A program made the position numbers and the translations under genes. The notes under the pieces are model-generated. The model did not search any database, had not been told where the DNA came from, and worked only from the letters and a program-made list of their open reading frames with translations. Shown here in pieces: positions 37,427 through 48,691 of a stretch of 64,000 nucleotides of DNA (the first letter of the stretch is position 1; every line of letters starts with the position of its first letter). Origin of the DNA: Vogesella sp. LIG4 (GTDB lineage: Bacteria > Pseudomonadota > Gammaproteobacteria > Burkholderiales > Chromobacteriaceae); contig NZ_LT607802.1 of NCBI RefSeq assembly GCF_900090205.1, positions 2,036,554 to 2,100,553 on the forward strand. Reading direction: 5' to 3'.

Positions 37427-40400
37427 ATGAGTAAAGTCAGGCCAAGCCCGTTGTCTATCGATACCGCGCTGGATGCCCTGCCGCTGCCGGCCTTCCGTGC
37501 CGGGGAGCCGGGCAGGTTGATGCATGCCAACGCGGCCTGCTGCGCACTGCTGGCGCTGTCGGCTGCCGAAGCCGCCGGCGAGGGCTGGCTGTGCCGCATC
37601 GCCGCTGGCGAGCGCCCGCTGCTGTTGGCCGCATGGCAGCAGGCGCAGGCCAATGGCGAGCCGCTGGTCTACCAGTGCCGGCTGCAGCTGCCGGGCGGCA
37701 GCCAGGAAGTGCTGCTGCAGGTGCAGGATGGCGTGGCCAGCCTGCAGGCCGGCGTGGTGCCGGCCGCGCCGCGCGGCGAAGCATTGGGCGCCAGCCTGCC
37801 TTATATGGTGTATCGCTGCCGCGGCGATGCGGCGCGCACCCTGGAATACTGCAGCGGAGGCTGCCAGGCCATTACCGGGCTGCCGGTCGCCACCATGCTG
37901 GGGCGGCCGGAATACGGCCTGACGGCGCTGCTGCATGCCGAAGACGCCGCCACCGTGCAGCAGCAATACCACCAGCAGCTGGCCAACCGCCTGCCGTGCC
38001 ACCTGGAGTACCGGCTGGTGGCGGCGGATGGCAGCGTGAAATGGGTGGAGGACGCCTGCCATGGCGTGTACGACGCCGCCGGGCAGCTGGTCTACGTGCA
38101 GGGCTTTCTGTCCGATATCAGCCACCACCACGCTGGCAAGGCAGTGCGCCAGCCGGCGCTGCAGGAAGCCTACGACAACGCGCCGGAACTGCTGCTGTCG
38201 CTCGACCCCTACAGCGGCCTGGTGCTCAACTGCAACCGCACCCTGCTGGACGTGCTGGGCTACCAGCGGGAAAACCTGGTCGGCCACCCCGTTTTCGAAT
38301 TCCATACCCCGGCCAGCAGCCGGCAACTGGAGCGGCAGGTGCTACCGGCACTGCTGCTCGGCGAGGACGTGCGTGGCGTGCCGCTGGAAGTGCTGGCCAG
38401 CGACGGCGACGCGCTGCCGGTGGTGCTGGATATCAGTGCGGTGCGCGATGCCGAGGGCCGCATCATCCGCGCCCGGGCGCAGTGGCACAGCCCGCAGGCG
38501 CTGCAGCGCCGCGTCAACGGCCTGGAGGCAGACCTGCGCCTGCATGCACAGATATTGGACAGCATGCTGGAGGGCGTGTGCCTGGTTGGCGCCGGCGGGC
38601 AGCACATTCTGTACGCCAACCCGCGGCTGCTGACCATGTACGGCTACCCGCAGGGCAGCATGAGCGGGCTGCCGCTGGCACGCCTGCTGTCGCCGGATGG
38701 ACAGACGCTGCCGGCCTCGCTGCAGCCGGCACTGCAGGAGCAGGCGTACTGGCAGGCGGAATGGCAGTGCTACCGGCTGGACGGCAGCCGTTTCTGGACC
38801 CGCACCGGCATCTCGCTGTTCCGCCACCCGCGCGACGGCATGGTGTGGCTGGTGTCGCAGCAGGACATCTCCCACAGCCGCCAGGCGCAGCAGCAGCTGG
38901 CGTTGTCGTCTGCCGAGCTGCAGGCGGTGGCCAGCATCCAGGGCGACTACATCGAGAACCATGACGAGCAGCACACCTACGAAACCATCCTGGCGCAGCT
39001 GCTGCAGCTGACCGGCAGTGCCTACGGCCTGGTGGGCGAGGTGCTGCACGACGCCGACGGCGAGCCGTTCCTGCGCGTGCATGCGCTCACCGACATCAGC
39101 TGGGATGCCGCCTCGCGCGCCGCCTATGCCAGCCGGCGCATCAACGGGCTGGAATTCCGCCGCCAGGATACCCTGCTGGGGCACACGCTGCGCACCTGCC
39201 AGCCGCTGATCACCCACCACCCGGCCGGGGACGAGCGCTCAGGCGGCCAGCCGGCAGGTCACCCGGCGCTGGACAATTTCATGGCGCTGCCGGTGATGCA
39301 CGGCGAGGAAATGGTGGGCCTGGTGGGCGTGGCCAACCGTGCCGGCGGCTACGACGAAGCCCTGCTGGCGCTGCTGCAGCCGCTGCTGGTGACCTATGGC
39401 CAGGTCATCAGCGCCACCCGCAGCCGCAACGAATACCGCCAGGCCAGCGAGGCGCTGCGGCAGGCCGAGGAGCGCTGGAAGTTCGCCATCGAGGGCGCCG
39501 GCCACGGCGTGTGGGACTGGAGCGTGGCCACCCGCCAGGTGGTGGGCTCGGCCCTGCTGGCGCGCATGCTGGGTTACGAGGAACAGGAGCTTTCCTGCGA
39601 CGAGAACGACTGGCGCATGCGCGTGCACCCGGATGATCGCCAGCAGGTGGAGGACAGCCTGCAGCCGCCGCTGAACGGGCCGGACAATACCTTCATTGCC
39701 GAGCACCGCGTGCTGTGCAAGGACGGTAGCTATATATGGGTGCTGGGGCGCGGCATGGTGATAGGCCGCGACCGCGACGGCCACCCGCTGCGCATGATCG
39801 GCACCTTCACCGACATCAGCCACAGCAAGGCCACCGAGCTGGCGCTGAAAGCCAACCAGCTGCGGCTGTCCACCATGATCGATACCGCGATGGACGGCAT
39901 CATCACCACCGATGCCAGGCTCGATATCGTGGTGTTCAACCCGGCGGCGGAGCGCATGTTCGGCGTGTCTGCGGCCAACATGATAGGCCAGCCGCTGGAC
40001 TGCCTGCTGCCGACGGGCAGGGCAGAGCGGCACCGCGAGCTGATGCTGGGCTTTGCCGACGAGGCGAAACTCAGCGGCGGCATGACCAGTCGCAGCGCCC
40101 GCCCGTTGCTGGGGCGGCGCGCCGATGGCAGCCAGTTCCCGGTGGAAGTGTCGATTTCCTATGCCGACAACGGCGGCGAGCCGATCTACACCGCCATGGT
40201 GCGCGACATTACCGAGCGCAAGGCGGCGGAAGAGGAACTGCTGCAGCTGGCCACCACGCTGGAATACCGCGTGCAGGAACGCACCAGCGAGCTGCAGGCC
40301 GCCCGCGAAGTGGCGGAAAGCGCCAACCGCGCCAAGAGCAGCTTCCTTGCCAATATGAGCCACGAGATCCGCACCCCGCTCAACAACGTGCTGGGCATGG

Positions 40401-43096
40401 CGCACCTGGCGCAGCAGACGGCGCTGGACGACAAGCAGCGCGACTACCTGAACAAGATCGCCATTTCCGGCCAGCATCTGCTGGCGCTGATCAACGATAT
40501 CCTGGATTTTTCCAAGATCGAAGCCGGCAAGCTGGAGCTGGACGAAACCGATTTCGACCTGCGCACCGTGCTGGACGAACTGCGCGACGTGGTGGCGCAA
40601 AAGGCCGCGGAAAAACGGCTGCAGCTGGACATCCAGCTGGAGCCGCAGGTACCGCGCTACCTGCATGGCGACGTGCTGCGGCTGCGCCAGGTGCTGCTGA
40701 ACCTGCTGAGCAATGCCATCAAGTTCACCGAGCAGGGCATGGTGCGCCTGCTGGTAGTGTCGCAGCCGGACGACGGCATCCGCTTCAGTGTGCGCGATAG
40801 CGGCATCGGCATGAGTGCGGACGTGCAGACGCGGCTGTTCCAGAGCTTCGAGCAGGCCGACAGCTCCACCTCGCGCAAATACGGCGGCACCGGGCTGGGG
40901 CTGGCCATCAGCTACCAGCTGGTACAGCTGATGGGCGGCAGCCTGCAGGTGGCCAGCCAGCAGGGGCAGGGCAGCGAATTCAGCTTCGAACTGCACCTGC
41001 CGGTGGTGCGGCATGCGCCGCCACCGGCAGCGGTGGCGCGCCCGGTGGCCGACTACCGCCGTCAGCTGGGTGGCAAGCGCGTGCTGCTGGCGGACGATCA
41101 CCCGTTCAACCAGCAGGTGGCGACGGAACTGCTGCAGGCGGTGGGCATGCAGGTGAGCGTTGCCGGCGACGGCCTGCAGGCGCTGCAGCTGGCGGCTCGG
41201 CAGACTTTCGACGTGGTGCTGATGGACATGCAGATGCCGGAGCTGGACGGCGTGGAAGCCACCCGCCAGCTGCGGCGCGAGCCGGCCTTCGACCAGGTGC
41301 CCATCATCGCCATGACCGCCAACGTCAGCACCGAGGACAGACAGCGTTGCCTGCATGCCGGCATGAACGACTTTATCGGCAAGCCGGTGCAGCCCGACAA
41401 GCTGTACCACACCCTGGCCTACTGGCTGAACGACAGCCTGGCGCAGCAGCCGCCCGAGCCCGCTGCCGCCGAACCTGCGGCTACAGTAGCCGCCGCGCCG
41501 CTGCTGGACTGCCAGGTGCTGCACACCATGCTGGGCGATGACGCGGACAAGCAGCGCCACTACTGCGACAAGTTCGCGCAGTGGCTGCGCGAAGGGTTGG
41601 CCGCATTGCAGCTGGCAGTGACGCAGCTGGACAGCGATGCCGTGGCGCGCGAAAGCCACCGCCTGAAATCGGTGGCGCGCACCGTGGGGGCGATGGCACT
41701 GGGCGAGGCGCTGGCCGAGCTGGAAAAATGGCCGCAGCAGCGTGGCACCAGCGAGCTGCCGCGCGGGCTGGAGGCGGTACGGCAATGCTTTGCCGCCACC
41801 TGCGCCGAGCTGCAGCAGCGCCAGCTGCTGACCGCCGACCCGGCGGCGGCCACGGCGACGGAAGCCGCCGATACCGCTGCCGGCGAGGGCATGCGGCTGA
41901 TGCTCGTCGATGACGACGCCTTTACCCTGGACTACCTGCAACAGCAGCTGCTGGAGCTGCCCGTTGGCCAGGTGGTGGCCTGCAACAGCGCCCAGGCCGC
42001 GCTGGCGCGGCTGGACGGCCATGCGCCGCCGGACTGGCTGGTCTGCGACCTGCAGATGCCGGACATGGACGGCATCGCCTTCCTGCGCCTGCTGGGTGAA
42101 CTGCACTACCCGGGGCGGGTGGTGATCCTGTCCGGCATGGACAGCCACGTACTGAAAGCCACCGAGCGGCTGGCGCGCTCCTTCGGCCTGGATTTCCAGG
42201 GGGCGCTGGCCAAGCCGGTAAGCCGCGACGCGCTGCGCACCCTGCTGGCGCAGCAGGCCGGCGGGCGCACCGTGCGGCCAAGCCGCAGCATGAGCGAGCC
42301 GCAGCTGGACGAGGCCGAACTGCGCCGCGGCCTGCAGCACGGGGCGATCGAACTGTACTACCAGCCCAAGGTGGATACCGCCAGCTGGCAGGTGCATGGC
42401 GCCGAATGCCTGGCGCGCTGGCACCACCCGCAACTGGGCTTGCTGGGGCCGGGGCTGTTCGTGCCGATGATGGAATCGCTGGGGCTGATCGACGAAATGA
42501 CCTTCATCGTGCTGCAGCTGGCCATGCAGCAGCAGCAGCGCTGGCAACAGCAGGGGCTGGACCTGCAGCTGGCGGTGAATGTGTCGATGGACAACCTGTC
42601 GCGGCTGGAGCTGCCGGAACAGTTTGCCGAACTGGCGCAGCAGCATGGCGTGGCGCCGGGCGACATCATGCTGGAAATCACCGAAACCCGGCTGGGGCGC
42701 GACCACGTGATGTGCCTGGACATCCTCACCCGGCTGCGCATCAAGGGCTTCGGCCTGTCCATCGACGATTTCGGCACCGGCTTTTCCACCATGGAACACC
42801 TGATGCGCACACCGTTCACCGAGCTGAAAATAGACCGCGCCTTCGTTACCGGCGCCAGCCGCGACCCGTGGGCGCGCACCATCCTGGAAGAAAGCGTCAG
42901 CCTGGGGCGGCGTTTCGCGCTGAAGCTGGTGGCAGAAGGGGTGGAAACCCAGGAAGACCTGGACCTGGTGGTGGCCGCAGGCTGCCAGGCGGTGCAGGGT
43001 TATTTCATCGCCAGGCCGATGGCGGCCGGCGATTTTGTCGTCTGGCTGCAGCAGTGGCAGCAGCGGCATGAGCGGCTGCTGACCAGCGACCGTTAG
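37427..43096 (+). CDS. Hybrid histidine kinase with PAS/GAF sensors, two receivers, HPt and EAL domain
   Basis: 1889 residues with no clear membrane segment. Order: about four PAS-like domains (to about residue 490), GAF (about 500-660), two more PAS domains (about 680-930, each ending DITER/DISHS), histidine kinase core ([10 protein letters not shown] with H near 978; catalytic part with [12 protein letters not shown] and GGTGLGLAI), receiver 1 ([22 protein letters not shown]), HPt ([10 protein letters not shown]), receiver 2 ([20 protein letters not shown]) and C-terminal EAL phosphodiesterase. The EAL motif is [28 protein letters not shown] and EGVET are all present, so c-di-GMP hydrolysis is likely. 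Start ATG follows AGGACG. Confidence 0.93.
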   Translation: MSKVRPSPLSIDTALDALPLPAFRAGEPGRLMHANAACCALLALSAAEAAGEGWLCRIAAGERPLLLAAWQQAQANGEPLVYQCRLQLPGGSQEVLLQVQDGVASLQAGVVPAAPRGEALGASLPYMVYRCRGDAARTLEYCSGGCQAITGLPVATMLGRPEYGLTALLHAEDAATVQQQYHQQLANRLPCHLEYRLVAADGSVKWVEDACHGVYDAAGQLVYVQGFLSDISHHHAGKAVRQPALQEAYDNAPELLLSLDPYSGLVLNCNRTLLDVLGYQRENLVGHPVFEFHTPASSRQLERQVLPALLLGEDVRGVPLEVLASDGDALPVVLDISAVRDAEGRIIRARAQWHSPQALQRRVNGLEADLRLHAQILDSMLEGVCLVGAGGQHILYANPRLLTMYGYPQGSMSGLPLARLLSPDGQTLPASLQPALQEQAYWQAEWQCYRLDGSRFWTRTGISLFRHPRDGMVWLVSQQDISHSRQAQQQLALSSAELQAVASIQGDYIENHDEQHTYETILAQLLQLTGSAYGLVGEVLHDADGEPFLRVHALTDISWDAASRAAYASRRINGLEFRRQDTLLGHTLRTCQPLITHHPAGDERSGGQPAGHPALDNFMALPVMHGEEMVGLVGVANRAGGYDEALLALLQPLLVTYGQVISATRSRNEYRQASEALRQAEERWKFAIEGAGHGVWDWSVATRQVVGSALLARMLGYEEQELSCDENDWRMRVHPDDRQQVEDSLQPPLNGPDNTFIAEHRVLCKDGSYIWVLGRGMVIGRDRDGHPLRMIGTFTDISHSKATELALKANQLRLSTMIDTAMDGIITTDARLDIVVFNPAAERMFGVSAANMIGQPLDCLLPTGRAERHRELMLGFADEAKLSGGMTSRSARPLLGRRADGSQFPVEVSISYADNGGEPIYTAMVRDITERKAAEEELLQLATTLEYRVQERTSELQAAREVAESANRAKSSFLANMSHEIRTPLNNVLGMAHLAQQTALDDKQRDYLNKIAISGQHLLALINDILDFSKIEAGKLELDETDFDLRTVLDELRDVVAQKAAEKRLQLDIQLEPQVPRYLHGDVLRLRQVLLNLLSNAIKFTEQGMVRLLVVSQPDDGIRFSVRDSGIGMSADVQTRLFQSFEQADSSTSRKYGGTGLGLAISYQLVQLMGGSLQVASQQGQGSEFSFELHLPVVRHAPPPAAVARPVADYRRQLGGKRVLLADDHPFNQQVATELLQAVGMQVSVAGDGLQALQLAARQTFDVVLMDMQMPELDGVEATRQLRREPAFDQVPIIAMTANVSTEDRQRCLHAGMNDFIGKPVQPDKLYHTLAYWLNDSLAQQPPEPAAAEPAATVAAAPLLDCQVLHTMLGDDADKQRHYCDKFAQWLREGLAALQLAVTQLDSDAVARESHRLKSVARTVGAMALGEALAELEKWPQQRGTSELPRGLEAVRQCFAATCAELQQRQLLTADPAAATATEAADTAAGEGMRLMLVDDDAFTLDYLQQQLLELPVGQVVACNSAQAALARLDGHAPPDWLVCDLQMPDMDGIAFLRLLGELHYPGRVVILSGMDSHVLKATERLARSFGLDFQGALAKPVSRDALRTLLAQQAGGRTVRPSRSMSEPQLDEAELRRGLQHGAIELYYQPKVDTASWQVHGAECLARWHHPQLGLLGPGLFVPMMESLGLIDEMTFIVLQLAMQQQQRWQQQGLDLQLAVNVSMDNLSRLELPEQFAELAQQHGVAPGDIMLEITETRLGRDHVMCLDILTRLRIKGFGLSIDDFGTGFSTMEHLMRTPFTELKIDRAFVTGASRDPWARTILEESVSLGRRFALKLVAEGVETQEDLDLVVAAGCQAVQGYFIARPMAAGDFVVWLQQWQQRHERLLTSDR

Positions 43097-43163
43097 TACA
43101 GCGCACAGGCATGCCGGCACACACCAGGGCCGGTGACCGACTACCGACAGGGGAAAAAGCACG

Positions 43164-44306
43164 ATGAGCGACGACGATAGGGCAGCACTGCTGGTGGTGG
43201 ACGACGACCGCTTCATGCAGGATTTCATTGCCGACAGCCTGGGCGGGCTGTACGCGGTGCGCTGCGCCGGCAGTGGCGCGGAAGCGCTGGAACTGGCGCG
43301 ACAGCAGCCGCCGGCGCTGATGCTGGTGGACGTGCAGATGCCGGACATGGACGGCTATGCGCTGTGCCGCGAGGTGAAGGACGACTGGGACATCAGCGAC
43401 ACGCCGGTGCTGTTCCTGTCGGCGCTGGACGGCATCGAAGACCGCCTGCGCGGCTTCGAGGTGGGCGGCGAGGACTTCGTCACCAAGCCGGTGAACCCGC
43501 GCATCCTGCAGGCCAAGGTCGCCCGCGTGCTGGCGCTGCAGCAGGAGCGGCATCAGCTAAAGTCGCAGGCGCAGTACGCTACCACCACCGCCATGACCGC
43601 GATGACCAGCATGAGCGAAACCGGCCTGCTGCTGGAGGTGATGAAGCGCTTCAACCAGTGCGGCGAGGCGCGCGAGCTGGCGCAGGCGCTGCAGGAATCG
43701 CTGGCGCTGTTCGGCGTGGATGGCCCGGTGGAACTGCTGCTGGCCGACGGCGACAACATTGCGCTCAACAGTCGCGGCCCGGCCAGCGAACTGGAAATCT
43801 CGGTGTTGCAGCACATGGCCGCTATGGACCGCATCACCCAGTACAAGAGCCGGCTGTCGATCAGCTACCCGCATGCACGGCTGGTGGTGGTGAACCTGCC
43901 GCTGGACGACCCGGACCGCTGCGGCCGCCTGCGCGACCACCTGGCCATGCTGCTGGAGGCGGCCGAGGCGCGACTGGCGGCGATCAGCAGCGCCCGGCTG
44001 GCCAGCAGCCGCGGCGACGCCATCAGCGGCACCATCGAAACGCTTACCCAGGTGCTGTCCGACATCGACCACAAGCAGCGCCAGGGCCGGGCCGATGCAC
44101 TGACCGTGCTCAACGGCGTGCTGATGCGGCTGGAGCAATCGCTGGTGGGGCTGGCACTGACCGAGCGGCAGGAGGAGGCGCTGCTGGCACTGGTGCGTGA
44201 AGGGCTGGAGGACGTCTACGGCAGCCAGCAGGCCGAGGCCGGCTACCAGGACCAGCTCAGCGCCGCGGTGAACGGCCTGCAGCTGGCCATCCACGGCGGG
44301 CGCTAG
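43164..44306 (+). CDS. Response regulator with uncharacterised helical output
   Basis: 380 residues. The N-terminal receiver (ALLVVDDDRFMQD; phosphoacceptor in LMLVDVQMPDMDGYA; ITKP-like VTKPVNP) is followed by a coiled linker and a roughly 230-residue region without GGDEF, EAL, HTH or kinase motifs (FGVDGPVELLLADGDNIALNSRG resembles a degenerate sensor domain). It lies 67 bp after the hybrid kinase and is preceded by GGGGAAAAAGC. It is probably a partner of that kinase. Output is unknown. Confidence 0.8.
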   Translation: MSDDDRAALLVVDDDRFMQDFIADSLGGLYAVRCAGSGAEALELARQQPPALMLVDVQMPDMDGYALCREVKDDWDISDTPVLFLSALDGIEDRLRGFEVGGEDFVTKPVNPRILQAKVARVLALQQERHQLKSQAQYATTTAMTAMTSMSETGLLLEVMKRFNQCGEARELAQALQESLALFGVDGPVELLLADGDNIALNSRGPASELEISVLQHMAAMDRITQYKSRLSISYPHARLVVVNLPLDDPDRCGRLRDHLAMLLEAAEARLAAISSARLASSRGDAISGTIETLTQVLSDIDHKQRQGRADALTVLNGVLMRLEQSLVGLALTERQEEALLALVREGLEDVYGSQQAEAGYQDQLSAAVNGLQLAIHGGR

Positions 44307-44315
44307 GGTTGTGCA

Positions 44316-44351
44316 GCAGGGCGGATGCCCCGACGGGGCGATCCGCCCTGC
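44316..44351 (+). terminator. GGCGGAT-type hairpin after the receiver gene
   Basis: GCAGGGCGGATGCCCCG and CGGGGCGATCCGCCCTGC form a long stem 9 bp after the stop. Two uptake-like words follow (44361 minus, 44464 plus), and GGGCATCCGCCCT at about 44390 repeats one arm. The whole gap 44307-44489 is repeat material. Confidence 0.6.
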
Positions 44352-44489
44352 AGATGTGACGTTGGCCGCAAGCCGGCGGATCACCCTTTGGGCATCCGCC
44401 CTGGCATATGTGGTTGCCAGGGTGGCTTGAACCGGAGGTGCATACCCGCGCGGCCATGGCCTTGCGGCCAACCCGCCCTGCCTGTCGGG

Positions 44490-45185
44490 CTACAGATGGC
44501 GGGCAGGCTGCAGCCGCGCGAGCAGCGCCCGCGCCACGCCCTCCGATGATGCCGGGTTCTGGCCGGTGATCAGCAGGCCGTCTTCCACCACGTGCTCCGC
44601 CCAGTCCGGCCCTTTCTGGTAAAGCGCGCCCTTGGCCTTCAGGCCGTCCTCCACCAGCAGCGGCACCACCTCGCTCAGGCCCACCGCGGCTTCCTCGCTG
44701 TTGCTGAAGCCGGTGACATGCTTGCCGGCCACCAGCGGCGTGCCATCCGCGGTCAGCGAGCGCACCAGCACTGCCGGTGCATGGCACACCGCCGCCAGCG
44801 GCTTGCCGGCGTTGATGGTGGCGGCGATCAGCGCCAGCGAATAGGCATCGTTGGCCAGGTCCCACAGCGGGCCGTGGCCGCCGGGGTAGAACACGGCATC
44901 GAAATCCCGGGCGTTGACGCCGGCCAGCGGCAGCGTCTGCGTGAGCTTGGCCTGCAGCGCGGCATCGTTATCAAAGCGCCGGGTGGCCGGGGTGGCGAAA
45001 TCCGGGTCGGCGCTTTTCGGGTCGATGGGCGGATGCCCGCCCTTGGGCGAGGCCAGGGTGATCTGCACGCCGGCATCGGCCAGCAGGTAGTAGGGGGCGG
45101 CGAATTCTTCCACCCAGAAACCGGTCTTGTGGCCGGTGTTGCCCAGCGTGTCGTGGCTGGTGAGCACGAACAGCACATGCTTCAT
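44490..45185 (-). CDS. DJ-1/PfpI-family protein (type 1 glutamine amidotransferase-like)
   Basis: 231 residues. The nucleophile elbow is AAVCHAPAVL (C134), with the partner Glu near 26-27 (FWVEE) and PGGHGPLWDL. The length and ASPKGGHPPIDPKS segment place it with the Hsp31/glyoxalase III-like branch, so detoxification of methylglyoxal or repair of glycated molecules is plausible. Monocistronic; an uptake-like word lies in its leader (45219-45227). Confidence 0.85.
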   Translation of the reverse strand: MKHVLFVLTSHDTLGNTGHKTGFWVEEFAAPYYLLADAGVQITLASPKGGHPPIDPKSADPDFATPATRRFDNDAALQAKLTQTLPLAGVNARDFDAVFYPGGHGPLWDLANDAYSLALIAATINAGKPLAAVCHAPAVLVRSLTADGTPLVAGKHVTGFSNSEEAAVGLSEVVPLLVEDGLKAKGALYQKGPDWAEHVVEDGLLITGQNPASSEGVARALLARLQPARHL

Positions 45186-45474
45186 GGTGTCTCCCCCTGT
45201 GTTCTGGCGTGGCAGCTTGCGGCCAACCCCGGCTGGCCTGTAACAGCAGCATAGTGCAGGCGGGGCAAGCCTGTCGGGCTCCTGTTGCCGCGCCAGCGGG
45301 ATGCGGCTGCCGGATTGCGCCGGCTCCTGTCAGGCCCCGGATTGGCGGCAGGTTCGCCCGCGGCTGGCGGTGGGAAATCCCCAATAGCGACGCTGCGGCT
45401 GTCGGTTTCAGACTGCTCTGACCATGTACCGGCAAGGTACTGGCAACGACGATGAAAACTGGAGGAGATTCAGG

Positions 45475-46548
45475 ATGGAGAGCAAGAAGACGCTGTGGAA
45501 ACTCGCAGGGCTGGTAGCGATGTGTGCCGCTCTAAGCCCGGCAGCCATGGCCGGGGAGGGCAACGGCTATTACCAGTTGCAGTCAACGCTGAAACTCAGC
45601 GCGGCGCAACCGAGCTGGGACTATCTGACTTTTGATGCCAGCCGGCAGTACCTGTTCATCAACCGCCACGAAGATGGTGTCAGCGTTGTAGACGTCAAGC
45701 GCATGGAAGTGGTGAAACCGAAGATCGCCGGCACCGAGCATGCCGGCGACACTGCTCTGGCGAGTGCGGAAGGCCTGGGTTTCACCAGCAATGAGGATGG
45801 CTCCACCACCCTGTTCAAGCTGTCTGACCTTTCCCTGGTCAAACGTATCAAGTTTGGCAGCAATGCGGACGGCAATGCGTATGACCCGGTCACTCACCGC
45901 GTCGCCTTCATGATGGGCGACGATGCTACGGTGCTGATCCTGAACGCCCGCGATGGCAGCGAGCTGGGACGCGTCAAGGTGGATGGGGAAAAGCTTGAAC
46001 GCCCGGTAGCAGACGGCAAGGGCAATATCGTGTTTGCACTGCGCGACAAGAACCGTGTCATCCGCCTGGATATGGACAAGATGATGGTCAGGGACGAATG
46101 GCCGGTAGCCTGCGTCCAGTCCAACAGCGTGGCCATCGATAAAGGCAATGACCGTATTTTCGTCGGCTGCCGTGGCGAAAAGCCGGTGCTGCTGGTGCTG
46201 GACGGCAAGGATGGCCATCAAGTGGCGACGCTGCCGCTGGGGCGCGGGGTCGATGAGGTGATCTACGACGCGGAGGGCAAGCAGCTGTTCGCCAGCAACG
46301 GCGTCGAGAGCAATCTGGTGGTGTACCGGCAGAAGGATGCGGACAACTACGAGATGGCGCAGTCGGTGATGACACGTCCCAGTGCACGCACCATGGCGAT
46401 GGACCCCAGAACCAAGAAAATCTATCTGGTAACGGCAGAAGGCGTGCAGGATCCCGGCAAGAAGGTGAATCGTGCACCATCCTTTTTCTACCCCAACTTT
46501 TTCCAGCCGGACAGCTTTGTGCTGCTGACCTACGGGGTGGGAAAATAA
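45475..46548 (+). CDS. Exported beta-propeller (YncE-like) protein
   Basis: 357 residues with a signal peptide (residues 1-26, ...SPAAMA). Repeated strands of the YVTN type follow (YLFINRHEDGVSVVDVKRMEV, VAFMMGDDATVLILNARDGSEL, IFVGCRGEKPVLLVLDGKDGHQV), as in periplasmic seven-bladed propellers. GGAGGAGATTCAGG precedes the ATG. Function unknown. The gene ends before a strong terminator and stands alone. Confidence 0.82.
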   Translation: MESKKTLWKLAGLVAMCAALSPAAMAGEGNGYYQLQSTLKLSAAQPSWDYLTFDASRQYLFINRHEDGVSVVDVKRMEVVKPKIAGTEHAGDTALASAEGLGFTSNEDGSTTLFKLSDLSLVKRIKFGSNADGNAYDPVTHRVAFMMGDDATVLILNARDGSELGRVKVDGEKLERPVADGKGNIVFALRDKNRVIRLDMDKMMVRDEWPVACVQSNSVAIDKGNDRIFVGCRGEKPVLLVLDGKDGHQVATLPLGRGVDEVIYDAEGKQLFASNGVESNLVVYRQKDADNYEMAQSVMTRPSARTMAMDPRTKKIYLVTAEGVQDPGKKVNRAPSFFYPNFFQPDSFVLLTYGVGK

Positions 46549-46607
46549 ACCGTGGCGACACGCCGGCCTTTTGGCTGGCGAGGCCGTGTTCTTGAGAGTC
46601 AGTCCCG

Positions 46608-46634
46608 AAGCGGCCAGGTCAGGCCGCTTTTTTT
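46608..46634 (+). terminator. Intrinsic terminator of the propeller gene
   Basis: AAGCGGCC-AGGTCA-GGCCGCTT followed by TTTTT. The 230 bp from here to the nemA stop hold one uptake-like word (46749-46757) and a GGCCGCCCTG hairpin but no gene. Confidence 0.85.
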
Positions 46635-46859
46635 ATCAGGTGTGGCGCACACGCTGTTGATAGGCAATGGCAGCCGCTTGCTGTGGCGGCCGCGCCAGCG
46701 CGCCTGGCGAGTGGCGCTTCAGGCGGGGCCGCCCTGGTGCGCTACAAGGTTGGCCGCAAGCGTGGCACAAACAAAATGCCGCCCACGTGTCGTGAGCGGC
46801 ATTCGTGCAGCGCGGTGACGGGCAGCCTGGCCGCATGCGGGCAGGCTTTGCGCCTAAGC

Positions 46860-47960
46860 TCAGTCGGCCAGCGCCGGGTAGTCGGTGTAGCCTTCGGCAC
46901 CGCCGCCGTAGAAGCTTTCCGGGCGCGTCGGGTTCAGCTCGGCGCCGCGGGCGAAGCGGGCCGGCAGGTCCGGGTTGGCGATGAAGGGGCGGCCGAAGGC
47001 CACCGCGTCGATCAGCCCGGCGCCGATCAGCTGCTCCGCCTTGTCCACGCTGTAGCCGCCTGCCGCCACGATGGGGTGCGGGTAGGCGGCGCGCACGGCG
47101 CGGCGGAACTCGTCCGGCCATTTCGGGCCGCCGGCCCAGTCCGGCTCGGACAGGTGCAGGAAGGCGATGTTGCGCTTGGCGATCTCGCCGATCAGGTACA
47201 GCGCCATTTCCTGCTGGTCGGTCTCGGACAGGCCGTTGAACACGCCCAGCGGCGACAGGCGGATACCCACGTGGGCGGCATCCCATTCGGCGATCACCGC
47301 ATCCAGCACTTCCAGCACGATGCGGGCGCGGTTTGCCACGCTGCCGCCGTACTGGTCGCTGCGCTGGTTGGCCGCAGGCGACAGGAACTGGTCCAGCAGG
47401 TAGCCGTGGGCGCCGTGGATTTCCACCAGGTCGAAGCCGGCGCGGCGCGCGTTGTCGGTGGCGCGGCGGTAGTCTTCGATCAGGTCTTCGATCTCGGCGG
47501 TTTCCAGTGCGCGCGGGGTGGAAGTGGGGGCGCGCACCAGCTGGCCGTTTTCGTCACGGATATTGGTGTTGCTGTCGGCCTTGATGGCAGACGGTGCCAG
47601 CGGCGCCTCGCCGCCCGGCTGCAGGCTGGTGTGCGAGATGCGGCCGGTGTGCCACAGCTGGATGGCGATCTTGCCGCCTTCGGCATGCACCGCGTCGGTT
47701 ACCTCGCGCCAGGCGCGTACCTGCTCCTCGCTGTAGATGCCGGGAGCGCCGGCGTAGCCCTTGGCGGTGGGGGAGATGTGGGTGCCTTCGTTGATGATCA
47801 GGCCGGCACCGGCGCGCTGGCGGTAGTACTCGGTGGCAAGCTGGGTGGGTACGTCGCCCGGCTCGGTGTTGCGCAGGCGAGTCAGCGGTGCCATCAGCAC
47901 GCGGTTGTTCAGGGTAATGGCGCCAAGGTGCAGCGGGGTAAGCAGTTTGTCGGCTTGCAT
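46860..47960 (-). CDS. nemA: N-ethylmaleimide reductase (Old Yellow Enzyme family)
   Basis: FMN-dependent reductase of electrophiles such as N-ethylmaleimide, quinones and nitro compounds. 366 residues. OYE motifs: [45 protein letters not shown] and AAGGYS. The start at [13 protein letters not shown] is the family N-terminus. It lies downstream of nemR on the same strand, with an operator-like palindrome just before it (47990-48004). Confidence 0.94.
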   Translation of the reverse strand: MQADKLLTPLHLGAITLNNRVLMAPLTRLRNTEPGDVPTQLATEYYRQRAGAGLIINEGTHISPTAKGYAGAPGIYSEEQVRAWREVTDAVHAEGGKIAIQLWHTGRISHTSLQPGGEAPLAPSAIKADSNTNIRDENGQLVRAPTSTPRALETAEIEDLIEDYRRATDNARRAGFDLVEIHGAHGYLLDQFLSPAANQRSDQYGGSVANRARIVLEVLDAVIAEWDAAHVGIRLSPLGVFNGLSETDQQEMALYLIGEIAKRNIAFLHLSEPDWAGGPKWPDEFRRAVRAAYPHPIVAAGGYSVDKAEQLIGAGLIDAVAFGRPFIANPDLPARFARGAELNPTRPESFYGGGAEGYTDYPALAD

Positions 47961-47989
47961 GAGATGTCCTCTGGCTGGGTTGATTTGAT

Positions 47990-48004
47990 TAGACCGGTCG
48001 TCTA
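47990..48004. promoter_or_regulatory. NemR-type operator before nemA
   Basis: TAGACCGGTCGTCTA matches the operator before nemR (TAGACCG-GT-CGGTCTA) with one base missing. It lies 30 bp upstream of the nemA start. Confidence 0.65.
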
Positions 48005-48050
48005 GTAACATTGCCAAAAAAACCGTCTGCCATCGCAAACGGTGCCTGTT

Positions 48051-48656
48051 CTACGCTGCATTACAGGGCTGCAGCAGGCCCCGGGTATGAATCATCGCCG
48101 CCTGCAGGGGCTGCAGGCTGTGCTGGGTCTTGTACATCAGCGCCGCGCCCAGCCACAGGCTGTACAGCGCATAGGCGGTATCGTCCGGCGGCAGCTGCGG
48201 CTTGATGGAGCCATCGGCCTGGCCGGCGCGGATGCATGCGGCCAACCTTTGCACGATGGCCAGCATGCCGTCGTCCAGCGCCACGCGCATCGGCTCCGAC
48301 AGGTCGGAAACCTCCGCCGCCAGCTTCACCGCCAGGCAGCTCTGCGCCTCGCAGCGCGCGTGGTTGTCCAGCCATTGCTGGAAGTAGCACAGCAGCCGCT
48401 CGCGGCCATTGCCCACGCTTGCATCGGTAAGCAGCCCGCCCACGCGTTCGCGGTAGCTGCTGAAGTAGCGCATCAGCATCGCCACCCCGAAGTCTTCCTT
48501 GGACTTGAAGTAGTGATAGAACGAGCCCTTGGGCACGCCGGCTTCCGACAACAGTTCGGTCAGCCCCAGCGCGGTAAAGCTGCGGCCGTGAATCAGCTCC
48601 TCGCCGGTGGCCAGGATGTGTTCGCGGGTGTCGGGTTGCTGTCGGTCTCGTGTCAT
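48051..48656 (-). CDS. nemR: TetR-family repressor NemR
   Basis: 201 residues: N-terminal TetR helix-turn-helix (FTALGLTELLSEAGVPKGSFYHYFKSKEDF) and a ligand domain with cysteines in LLCYFQQWLDNHARCEAQSCLAVKL. In E. coli NemR a cysteine in this region senses reactive chlorine and electrophiles. Gene order nemR-nemA and two matching palindromes support autoregulation. Uptake-like word at 48238-48246, the last one before the island. Confidence 0.9.
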   Translation of the reverse strand: MTRDRQQPDTREHILATGEELIHGRSFTALGLTELLSEAGVPKGSFYHYFKSKEDFGVAMLMRYFSSYRERVGGLLTDASVGNGRERLLCYFQQWLDNHARCEAQSCLAVKLAAEVSDLSEPMRVALDDGMLAIVQRLAACIRAGQADGSIKPQLPPDDTAYALYSLWLGAALMYKTQHSLQPLQAAMIHTRGLLQPCNAA

Positions 48657-48675
48657 GCTTGCAATGTATAACAAT

Positions 48676-48691
48676 TAGACCGGTCGGTCTA
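48676..48691. promoter_or_regulatory. NemR operator before nemR
   Basis: TAGACCGGTCGGTCTA is a perfect inverted repeat (TAGACCG-GT-CGGTCTA) 20 bp upstream of the nemR ATG and agrees with the known E. coli NemR box. Confidence 0.75.

Noticed and set aside
39239..43348. 1369-residue antisense frame opposite the hybrid kinase
   Set aside because: A shadow of the strongly biased sense codons; composition (His, Gln, Ala) is typical of reverse frames in this genome.
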